Origin: Angiostrongylus vasorum
Lineage: Eukaryota; Nematoda; Chromadorea; Rhabditida; Metastrongylidae
DNA length: 64,000 nt
Direction of reading: 5' to 3'
NCBI GenBank assembly: GCA_018806985.1
Contig: JADANN010000404.1
Location: forward strand, 868,001-932,000
The translations under genes and the position numbers were made by a program. The notes under the pieces were generated by a model. It was not told where the DNA came from. It did not search any database and saw nothing but the letters and a program-made list of their open reading frames with translations. Numbering within the stretch: position 1 is the first letter of the stretch; each line of letters starts with the position of its first letter. Below, in pieces: positions 35,901 through 47,900 of the stretch.

Positions 35901-38900
35901 CCACCTTTCCAGTAACTTCGAATGTTAAACTGTGGACGGTAAGTTTTTCTAAATTGCCTAAGCAGCCTTCACGGGGCAAACATAGATTATCAGCTTCAGG
36001 TGGTCTTCGATAATAAAGGCTACGATCTTCTCCGTCACTAAGACTAGACGCACACGTGTGCGGAATGAAACTTGCGAGCAATTGTGCACTGTCCTTTCGT
36101 AGACACTTGTTCACCCTTGGCTTTAATGTCGTTTTAAGTCGCTAAGTTCATTTATTACCCAAGATGGAGTTCGTAAAGCAAAAGAATACAATTTTCTCAT
36201 TTTGAGAGCGTCATTTCAATCGGTCTAGTATCCTTGCACTACAACTTAAGTGTTAGAGAAAAACATATGAAAAATTATTAAGCAACAATTAATGTAAGTA
36301 AGCAGCAAATATTTTTTTTGAAAAAATCTTTTCACCAATCCAGTAGTGTGAAAGTAGCTATTTTTTTCGTACTAACTTCTTATTTGCACGGTTCATCATG
36401 AAGATGTTGGAAATCCAGCCACAATACATTTATGGTTGGTCTTTTTCCATTTGGACAAGCTTCTTTCCTTTAACTTTGGAAAATTTCGAGCCAAGCTTTG
36501 ACAGGTCGTTGTCAGAGGCAGTCACCGGACCCTGTGGATCTGAGAGAAGGCTACTAGGCGTCCTCACCCATGAAGGCAGCGATTGCTACCATACCATTAC
36601 TCATGGCCAGGCATCCAATACCAATTTTGTAATAGTTTTTCAGCTTTGAAGACACTGCCGGCGATGATTTATATCGTTGATTGGCACCTAAGAACATCCC
36701 TTGTCAATGTGAGAGGATAGAGCGATTGAGAAGGAACCGAGCATCAAGGGCAGTAGTTTCGATTTTCTTCTACTCACCTTCGATGACCTTTTTGCGATTT
36801 CGGGTGAATTTATCGGTACAAGCAGAGTCATCTATATCTTCTCTTGGTATGCCTACGCGAGTTTGTCGCGAAACATTGCTGAAACAAATGTTTCACACCT
36901 ATTGCTTTCTTTTGAGCCACCATAATTTGATCGAGAGCCCATTGCGGTTACTTGTTCTGAGGTACTAGTCTTTACAGCCACACCAAGTCGAATCAAGTGA
37001 AGTTGAAGTTCAAATCTTAAACTGTCACCATTAAAGTTTTCCCAACAACTTCGTGAAAACACATCGACAAAACATGCTGATTTTTTATGCCGAGTTTAAG
37101 TGAGGGAGCAGGTTTTTAAAATTAAAAAACAATCAAGTTTGGTTTCTACAAGTAATATTCTTTTCCCCACAAACAAAACGATTAGTTTTATTTCAGGCAT
37201 GTGCCGTGCTGGATGGAAAAGTGGGTGTTGGGCTATTTGGCTTCCTTGATGCGAATGTCCATTCGAGAACCAGATAGTATATCACTACTAAAAACAGCTC
37301 AGGTTCGCCCTTTACCACGACCTGTAAGAGAGTGAGAAGAAGAAACCTCTCAACTATTCGACTGTAGAATGTTATTTCCTCTTTAACCATTACTAAATTT
37401 TATAGATAAAAAAGTCCACAATACGTCGCAGTTCAATTCTGCGGGATCTGAAAAGAGTCAAAAATTACGATCATCGAAAAGGAGGAGAACAACTATCTGC
37501 AGAATGTGACTGCATGACAAAAAACCAATGTGAGAAGATCATGCTCTTTAACAAGAACAGAAATTGAGGAATAAGGTAAACGTTTGATGACATTGACCGC
37601 ATCCTTTAAATGGAACCAAGCTTCCGTTAAATTTATACCGAGAAATCAGCGACAGTACTCGCGAAAATGATGGTGGAGTTGAGCAGTTCTTCTGAGCATG
37701 TGCAACCATGAACTTGTACGTGTCAAGTTCTGAATTACTTAGATTCTCATCCACTACGACTACCCTTCAACAAGAATAGTAATAGTCGCAGTACATTTTT
37801 CCAATCTTCTGTTTTGCGATTATCGTTCATGATGACAGTTTGCTTCGACTGTGAGGACGTTGTGCGAGTATCACCTATATAGTTGTTTGGTTTTTAGCTG
37901 CAAACACGTCCGTCGCTCGTTCAGATGGTCGTCCCAAAGAACATTTGTATCCTGTTAGAGTTGCAGTCCACTCCGTAGTTCTTATCGTCCAAGCCGCGCT
38001 GATTCTTCTCATTAGATGGCTGACCCATCTATGTTTCGTTTTTTGAAGTTCTGAAACACGAGTTTTAACATCGTGAATTTTTTTATGTTACTTTATGCTC
38101 CGGCTTGTTACCCCGGCAGGCTGTTCGGCTCGAGTGTTGGATGCTCGTGGTGCCCTGTTTCTCTTAATAGGAAGGGAGCACTGTTGTCGTGAGAGGTTTT
38201 GTTGGTTTAAGATGAGCTATCACCTATGAAACAGAGAGAATGTAAACAGTCAAAATTTTGGACACCTTTCCAACAGTTGTTATAAAAGGTTGAATTATAC
38301 GAAGAATTATTTGGATGTGCTGTTTAGGATGAACTGCCTTTTATTTTAGATGGTAATGGAAACTTTAAAAAACTTTCTCGCAAATCCAGAATAATTATGT
38401 AGAACTGATTTTGTGGCTTAGGGCTTTAAACGCATGATGAAAAATTTATAATATTTCGCCATTTGGTAGGACACTTTATCGTTTTTTTCTTGAAAAATTG
38501 AAGAATAATCGTGAGCTGTTTGCAGAATCTAAACGATCTAGAAATGAAAACGCCGGCGAATAAGTATGTGAACAATGGCAATGCTGCCCGGAAATGTTTG
38601 GAATCCGATGGCGCATTCATTGGAAGGATCGCAGATGAACAGGTGTCATTGAATAATCGTTCCATGTTTTTCAAAGTGATTTTCACTGGTCAGAAACAGG
38701 CAATACGACACCTCCAGCAGAAACGAGCAATGGAAAAAATTTTGAATTGAATGAGTTGCTTCAAAGCAATACATATTCAAATATCGGCTGTCAAATGACC
38801 TTAGCACATTTACGACATGTACATCGATCCTTATGCATTTTCTTCTCAGTGGTTTGCCTTGCTACACGTTTTTTATTCCAACGACGGCCTCCCTAACACA

Positions 38901-41900
38901 GGGATTATGCTGGGCGTTATCCGAGAAATGTTATTTTTGCACTCCATATTTTACAAAATGGAGATCTTGTCCTCCTAATAATTTACAAAGACCTATTTTT
39001 TGGATGCATTTGTTATTCCCATCAAAGAGGGCGTTGCCGGAGAGGAGCCTACAGAGGGATATCAACTGGCAGGAAAGCCACAAGTGATGATGGGTGAGAT
39101 GTCTTTGCTGTAATAGAAACACGTGACTTCCGCAGTGACTCCTTTCTTTTTTGTTGCAACGGAATATGCAAGAGACTACCAGTGATGAAGACAGTATTTC
39201 ATTTTTCCTAGGGTGGAAGGTGCGCACAATAGACAGCACGCATTGAGTTTGATGCACTCCTCAACCAATAAGCTTTTGAGTGATACAACCACAATGATGC
39301 CGAGATATTTGCACCTTCCCTAGATCAGTTCCGTTAATGGTGTTACTGATGGTGCTGATCGATAGAACTAGAAGAGAGACAGGCGAAACGAAGGACCTGC
39401 ATGGTGCGGTGGTGAACGCGTTAGCCCCCGGAAAGAGTAATAGCGCGTTCGTTCGCCGCCGCAGACACCTGCGGTCCAGAGTTTTGCAAATATCTCAGCA
39501 TCATTATGGTTGTATCAAAAGTAATACCCTGCACTGAAAAAATTTTAATAGACAGTAAATAAGAAAGTTTTGTGATTTATACTTTTGAGTATTGACCCAC
39601 GGTTAATGCACTAAGAATTACGTATCTATTCCTACAGATTCTGCCACGGATGAACGTGAGCGGGCCGTTAATGCTTTCTGAATTCGAGTATCGCTTTCGA
39701 CGAATACTTAAACGTATCTATAGAAGTCTACAGCAACATGAGATTCGTGAAGAGGTAAGTCATAGGTAGTTAGCTCTCTTTTTTTCTGTTTACGTAAAAG
39801 CGTTTGAGCAAGGTTGCATAATGGAAAGATTAAAGAAGTACAGTATTCAATTGAACAGAATTTATTCGCAAACTTTACTAAAGTCAACTCGGTTTTCTTT
39901 ATCCAGAAAAAAGCCCTATATTTTCATGGTTTATTGCAGCAATATAGGGGAGAACTGCAAAGAATACGGGAAAGAAAATTCGATACGTTGGTTGCACAGC
40001 ACTTTTCATTGCAGCTTGAAGCTGTGGGCGGATTTTGCCAGCACTTCCAACCAATTCTAACTCGTTCGAGATTTCCCAGCTGTGATGAAAAGCCTTAGAA
40101 ATTAATGACATTTCTATCCGCAAAGAGTTCTTCAACGGTCTTCTTTAAAATTTGAATGCTTCTTGTGTTCATAACTGTAGTTCACTTAATGGTAAAAAAA
40201 AAGTTTTGTTTTTAGTGGAAAAAAATTCAGAAAAGGAAATGCCATAAATTTTAACTATGGCAATAAAAACATAAATGTAAGCAATACAAATCTTTCCTCT
40301 AAGTAAAAAGTATTCGTTTTGTTTTGGGCATTTACATAAAGTGAGTTGACCGTTAATAAACATCCTATAACTGGATATAACAGAGCGCTGGCAGAGTCGT
40401 TGGATGGAAAAAGCTGAGCGCACAATTTCGGATTCTTCAGCTGGTCGGTGGCTTCTTTGAGAGGCCCGAATGTGCCCCAAGTTGCTCTCCTTCTGTCCAA
40501 TGCCATCGAGTTCAATTTAGTCGCCTTCGCACCGTGGAATTTCATGAACTGAGTTTTCTTCTCGTTTATGCGCAATCCAATCTTTTTCCCGCTTCGTTGA
40601 GCTCATTGATCATTGGTTGATCATGCCATTATGTATTCTCATTCAGAATTTTATGCAATTGACCATTGTCTCTTCGCTGGTGCTTCTTGAGTAGATGACA
40701 ATGTCGTCGGCGAAGCGAACGTTTGATAGGAATTTTTATGCTTTTCTCATCTAAATAGAGTGATTTCATTACCCACTACAGTGCAACACTAGACAGCTTT
40801 GGTGATATTGTGTCGCCCTGTCGAACCTGTTTTCACACGGGAATGGTAAGACATTGATGGAAAAGCTGTATTTTCGTAGTGAAGTTCCGACAACAGTCAG
40901 ACAGAGTTCTTGTAGAGGACGGTTCTACTCTTTGGTCGACGAGCGCTGATAGGATTGCATTCTTTTCGACACTGTCAAACGCTTCTTTATAGTCGACAAA
41001 GCTTAGGACTAGGGAAAGGCGGTAGTGCTGACAAACTCCAGTAACTCCGGAAAAGTTTTGATGTGGTCCGTGCAGCAGAGTTCTTGTCGAAATCCTGCTT
41101 GCTCCACTGATTGCGCATCATCCACCGTCCTTGATATGCGCGAGAGGATAATCTTCGTGAAGAGATTGTAGAGGACTGTCAACAGGCTTATCGGACGATG
41201 TTTACGAAGCTTCCTTCGGTCAACTTTCTTGGGCAGGATGACCGTGCGCGACGTCCTCCTTTGGTCTGGGATTTTCTTCCTTTGGAAGTAGGCTGTCATA
41301 TGATTTGCAAGAAGTACATGTAAATTGTGGCTTCCAGGAAGCTGAACCTCTTTCCATGCTTCCAATCGCAACTCGAACCTCCGACGATAGATTCCAGGCG
41401 GTTTTTCTCCAGCGGGGATATTAGGGTCCCGTGAGGGAATCGCGAAACGTAAAAGGTTGATGTAGAACGTTCCATTGTTAATTCCATGTCATGCTGGAAA
41501 GTGTTGATGATCTGATCTTCGTTCATCAGGGCTGACAGTGGAACATTCTATTCGCACACGTCTCGTCGGAACTTTTTTTGTACTGGTTCTTTTTTTATGC
41601 TGCTTCAAACAGTTTCTTCTGCTTTTATTAATGTAGATGTTTCTGCAAAGCTCTTCCGCAATTGGCATTTATTACTAGCCTCGTTGAACGTGTGGCCTGC
41701 TCTTTGAGTAACTCCTAAGTGGTAGTGGAGATGCGGTTTGATGTTCTTGCTTGCAAAACTGAGGCGACTTTGGCGCAACTTCTAAGTTTTTCGACAGGCA
41801 CATCGTAATAGCCTTTGGATGGATTTTCTTTAACCTGCAAGTAACGTTTAGATAGTTCGGAATACTCTCGTCATCTACTGCTTGACTGTTTCTTCGTTGT

Positions 41901-44900
41901 CGATGACATGAACTCTTTTCCAGCTTGCGGCTGAAGCGATCTTCGCGCGAAGAAGGCAGTGATCGAAACCAATGCAGAATGACGGGACTACCAATGTGTC
42001 AAAGTGGGCGCTTTCTTTCTTTGCCAAAATATGGTCGATCCCAGCATGAGTCATGCCCATAGGAGACTCCCATGTCCATCGGAGTCTTTCTTCTGGAAAA
42101 AACGTGTTTCGGAGAAGGAGGGTTTGGTGCTAGCTGGACTCCGTAAGGCAGTTTCCATTGTTATTTTTTTCCTTACCATACCCTTTATTATAAGGATATC
42201 TTCCTCCAGCTGATAGTAGAGCACATCTAATGCATTTAATTCGTACTCATCAGCTGCATCGGTCGGTGAGTAGCAATTGATGATTATGGTCTTCCTACGA
42301 GGCGTTGACGGAAGTCGGGTCTCCTACGTATCGATGAGATGGACATTGGACGGTTGGACAATAAGGCCTACGCCGCCAACATTTCGGGAAGGGAAAGGAA
42401 CCTTTTCTGGACGAATAACGAGGGCCTCGTTGTTTATTAGGCGTATGTCGGTCTTCCAGCTTTTTGTTCCTTGTAGGGCGATCTGACGAATTCTGATGTA
42501 ACCTACGGATTCAAGATGGGCGTGATGATCGACATCTGTTTTCTTGCATTATATGTGCAGAATAAGAAACAAGCTCCGTGGCGTATGGTGTGTGTGATCG
42601 TCCGTCAGAAGCGGATCCGGTGACATCCTGCCTAGCCCGAGATTTGTGGAATCTCACCGATCATCTCCCGCTTGACTTCATAGGTGGGAGCACCTAGTGT
42701 GCGGCGGACTGAGGGTGGCCTAGTGCTGGTTGAACAATTTGATCTTTCCTGCAGTCCTTAGTTAACTTTGTGGGGTCGTCTCCAATTTTACACCACGATG
42801 TAAAATCGAGTGAGGTATCTTTTTGGCAACGATTCGGCCGCTCGGACTAGTTGATTCGGAAACGATATCAAAACCGAGACCAAAAATAAAAGTAGAAATG
42901 AAAAAAATGAGCGACCACTCAAAGATGATGCAGAAGCCTAAATCCTAGATTTTTTGACAGTGGGATACTGAAATCGTTCACAAACAACTGATCTGGTATG
43001 ACCCAACTCTACCGCTCGTATATCGATCGAATGAAGGGCTCCACGGAAGCAGACGGTCAGAGGGCTGCTCGAAAATCGGCACCGGTTAGTAGTGTGTGAA
43101 GAAGCCTATTGCAATCGTCCAGGAACCGTACCCCTATCCAGGATTGGTCGCTATCAAAAAACTGGCCAAGCTGCTGATTCGGAAACTGGAGTTCTAAAGT
43201 CTTTTGCGAGAGATTGCGCAAAATTCCAAAACCGACTTGCATTTCCACTGCCTCTAAGGCTTAGTTGATTGGACTGTTCTTAGGCACGAATCTTTGCGTG
43301 ATCCACCCGAAACGCGTGACAATTGTGCGTAAGGACATCCAACTGGGTGATCGCTAAGGATATGTTGTGGTAATTCCTTCTTTTACAGATTTCGCTCATA
43401 GAGAGATTACATGCCGGTTAGTCGCGAGGCTACGTGGCGCGTACCCAGGTGGCGGATAGAGAGTTAATCGCGGACCAAAAGCAACTTTTGCTTCCCTGAG
43501 ACTCACATGGATCCAGTGGATGGGCTCTCTGTTTTTGCTGCGTCGATTTAGCACGTACGACCTACATTTACGAAGAGCTGTAAATAAATGCGTGCGTGCA
43601 TCTGTTACGGTTTATGCAGTTTGCATCCTATGAGTCGATTCGGCCAAAAGCCTGTAATCAAGTAAGAGAGAATTATATGCAAAGCGGTTAGTGGTCTCCT
43701 CCAACAATTAAGCACTGCGTCTACCTTGAAAAAGACTGGCAAACTACATGTGAATACACCCAGCCTCCACATTTATGGCTCAAAAGGCATACGTGGGTGT
43801 GGAAAACCTAAACACAGTGCATAAATGGGCCTCGTTTCCTTGACCACGACAGAGCTTCTGATACGGCAACATCGGGTAGGACTAGTACAGAAAGGCTGCT
43901 GAAACATTCGGCCATTCTAGGCTACCTAAATTTCAAACGACTAATGACGACCTGTACCTAAAATGCATGCACACCTGCATCTGATCATCACCGGTTATTT
44001 TAACACTGAGGTTGGATCCAGAAGAACGTCTGAAGAATGCCATATTGGGAACAAGGGATAAGAAAAAAAACGAACGGAGTGACTGAGTATATCATGACCA
44101 CCAAGACCATTCATGGTAACCGCAATTCCAGAAGCCCCACTTTCAACGACAAACATGGGAGTCTTCCAGTGGAGAGTTTCCTAATGAAATAGAACACATC
44201 ATAGTAATTGGAAGGTTTTGCCTAACCGATGTCGCTGTTGTCCCAAATTTCTATAGAGGATTGGACCATCGTCTCTTTCGTGCAAGGTCTCATTTCTCGC
44301 GCAAGGGAGAAAAAAGCTGTCGAATTCAAAAAACTAAGTCCTGAAACCACCACAAGCTCGGATTTGTTCAGCTTGTTCATCGCCTCCTAGGAGATTCCCT
44401 TCTGATAAGATCGGTGAGGAATAAGGTCGGTACATTCATCGTCTTCATTAGCTCTGTGAAAGCTGAGAATTCGAAGGTCACTAAGAGACGTCTCTATCCA
44501 CAAACACTCGAGCTGCTACGCAAGGGTGGAATCGCACGAGCTACAGGCAACTGCCAACTCGCGTCTGAACTTGTAAAACAATGGAGACAGCGATAAAAGA
44601 TCTTAAAGAGAGAAGAACATCAGTCATGGTGGTAGCAGCAAGGCTCAGATAAGCATTTCTGAAGCCCACAGAAGCTTATCGGCATTCTCTCATATGAAAT
44701 AAAAGATGAGTGTTGGTAGCACCGGTTTTCTTCCAAAATCTGGTATGCTATTTTGTGGTGAAGAATCGAATAACATCACAGCCGTTTAGGATAAGATCTG
44801 AACGCCTGAAGAACTTTCCACCAGTCTTCATAGACACGCTGGCTCGGCTCTTCACTCGTTACCTGTCTCAAGGCAAGGTCATCACCCAGCGGACGGGCAG

Positions 44901-47900
44901 AAAGACCGTGCTATCGTTCAAAAAGGATAGCTTCCACGATATCAACAACTATCGCCCAATCTGCTTACTATCCGCCGTTAACAAAATATTCACTTGAGCT
45001 GTCCTATACCCTCCCAACGGTTTACCGCCTCATCGTGGGTGGGAGGTGTTCCTGGGTATCGGACTGCGATGTACAGCGGGGGGTTTCATCCCCCCTGCAG
45101 GGTCTCCGAAACTGAGAAGGAGTCCGGCGTTTCTACCAGGAAACCTAGCTAGGAGTAAGCCATTGCCAGAATCCACCACCGTCCTGGTATCAAAGTCGCC
45201 TGGTGGCAAATCTCCCTCTGATCCACTGCGACTGCCTGTCGTGGTGAGGGCCTGGGGGCAGACCTTGGCCAGGCTGTCCTCGGGATTCCAGGAAACCACA
45301 ACGGCTTAACCAGCCAGTCTCCGAAAAAATGGTATTTATGCTGAAGCCCGCACAACTAGTGAGTACGTGCCGTTCAAGTATCGAGCAAGTTGTCCTATAC
45401 AGGATTGGATGGGACACTAGACGAAGGGCAGCCATATGAGCAAGCAGGATTTTGAAAAGGATTCAGAAGGATAGTCCACATCCACTTCATAACGAGACTC
45501 ATTGAAGTATCACGAGAGTATAAGAGACTGCTCTGTCTCACCTTCATCAATTTAAGGATAGCCTTTACTCAGTTAAGGTAGAAACTGCAATGGAAACCTT
45601 GGACAGTCAGGGATTCCCTACTGTGCATATAATGATTTTTCATGAGCTATATAAAAACTTCACAGCCAAAATATCACCATTCTACTACGATATTAACATC
45701 GACCTCAAAGGAGGTGTTGGGTAAGGCGATACCATGTCGCCAAAATTATTTGCCGCCACTCCCCAGAACGTCATGCGAACACGGGAGTGGGACAGCGTGG
45801 TATTGAACGTCGATGTTCGGAAATAACACCACCTTTCCTTTGCTGACGACATCGTTCTTATAACATCAAACATTTTTTACTCATTTATTATTTCACTTGG
45901 TCCGTCTTCACGTCTACCTTGAAGATCCCAGAACCTCTCACATTCGATTCGTTTCTTTGCATCCATTTTCCACGAAGATCTTCCAACTTTAACGTGTGGC
46001 TTCGGTTGCTGCTTGAGGATTTTAATTTCATCTTGGATGTCGTAGAATGCTGGTCGAGCAATTCTCCATGGAGTCCTGAGATAAATTGGCTGCAGCGTTC
46101 TCAATTGGATTGCAGAGAGTGGTTTTTTCCCAGACAAGTCCGGTACCAACTTCCAGATCCCGGAGGGATGAGAGGCTTGGTTGGTCCGGAGCAAAACCGA
46201 ACTAGCACCATGCTCGTGATGACGGACATCACTACCACTGTGTTATCCGCCCCGTGACATTAAACCTTGGCCAGACGGAACGAATGCTAGCAGATTTTGA
46301 TAAGGCCTGTGGAAAGATTGGTTCTTCCTAAATCTGACAAAAACGATGGTCATAGGGAAAGAAATAGCAACGCATATACCATTCACTCTCAACGGAATGA
46401 ATATGTCTGAATGCTCCAGATGCGTCTATTTTGGTCGGGAAATCAACCTGATGGACGGCTTGACTCTAGAATTAAGCAAGAGGAAAGATGCGGCATCGAA
46501 AGCTTTCAAATGCATCAAGTATGTAGTGAGGAGAACAAAGGACACCGGACTCGGATCCTTTTTTACTCCACGATTCTCCCATGTATAAAGTATGGGACAA
46601 AAAACCTTGCCATTACGCATACAGAGTGAAAGATCACTCAACGGTGTAGAACGAGTCGTCGAAAGGACGATGCTAGGAGCATCCCGTATCATGGAAGTGA
46701 GTGAAAAGATGCGAAGCTCTGATCCACGTCAACGGACAGAAATCAAAGAAGCTTTTCTATATGCCAAAATGACGAAGATAAGGTGAGCAAGACACATAAT
46801 GCGTATGAACCACAACCGATGAACAAGTGCCGTTAGTGACTGGATTCCTCGGGGAGTCAAACGTTCTGCAGGGAGACCACCGACCCGATGGTCAGAGTTC
46901 TTCACGAAAAGCCTAGAAGAAAAATATGATGCTCGACGAGTCTCTAGAGCGAGCAGAACCCGCTGGGCTACTCTTACACACGACAGGGAAAAATGGAAGA
47001 TTAACGGACTCCCGCTCGAGTCACACGACTATCAAAAGCAGGACAGGTGATACAGGTCATAATTGCGACTTTACCTAGAGTTTTCTCTAATACGAAATCC
47101 AAGAGCTAATTGCTGTCTAGATTTGTAACTTCGCTCAATCGCAATCGCCTCTTTTTGCAATTATTTAAAAAAAACTCCTTGAAAGCATGAAGGATGATGC
47201 ATTTAGCGCCGATTCATCCGCTACGGTTCCACCATACATTTGCCTCATTTCGTGCAATTGTAGAGATAATTGGACACACATATGTCGACGAAAATACTTG
47301 CACAGTCTCTAGGTGTATCAATCCATCCAATGTTTTTCTGCTCTGAAGCAAGTCAGGTATTTAGTTACCGACCCGGAGGGATAGAGGGTTTGGTTGGCCT
47401 TGAGCGTGGAATTAAACCAACGACAACGTGTATATTGCTGGCTATTCACATCCATTATGCTATTCTTGAGCCACCAAAGTCGATTACATCACAAGAAATG
47501 GCATTCTTCGTGTGGTACCTAGTGCTCTGGTTTTTTTTTCTTGTAGCTCCATGTTTTTTTATTTTTTTTTTCGGACAATTTTTTTCATCACTTTTTGTGA
47601 ACTGAGTGATTTATTTTAAGAATTTTTGGTTTGTTTTCTATTAATGCACAAGTAATCGGCAAATTCTGAAGAAGGAAACCTATAAAAATACCTGGAAATT
47701 TGGTAGAACACGCCTATTTATATTTTCCATAAATATTTCTCCATAATCCAGTATTTTACAGCATTCTTTTTCAGATCATCGACGAACGCCAACGAATTCA
47801 ATGGCAATGGCAGCAGCTGGCATCTGTCGTGGATCGATTTCTCCTAGTACTTTTTTCACTGGCCACTTTATTCACCATCACATTCTTCCTAGTGCTGCCA

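Larger units (their letters stand above)
43870..47059 (+). mobile_element. RTE-A retrotransposon, near full-length, with two nested insertions
   Basis: Plus strand: endonuclease ([11 protein letters not shown] near 43990; [16 protein letters not shown] near 44200; LDHRLFRAR near 44260), linker, RT start ([11 protein letters not shown] near 44840; [17 protein letters not shown] at 44947), family C insertion, then [13 protein letters not shown] frame-shifted sequence and [14 protein letters not shown] near 45590. [13 protein letters not shown] block and [12 protein letters not shown] near 45840 follow, then a SINE insertion. [11 protein letters not shown] resumes near 46290, with the thumb, a [24 protein letters not shown] end and the tail aggtgatacaggt at about 47046-47058. 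Many stops are present. It lies in the last receptor intron in the sense orientation. Confidence 0.85.
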
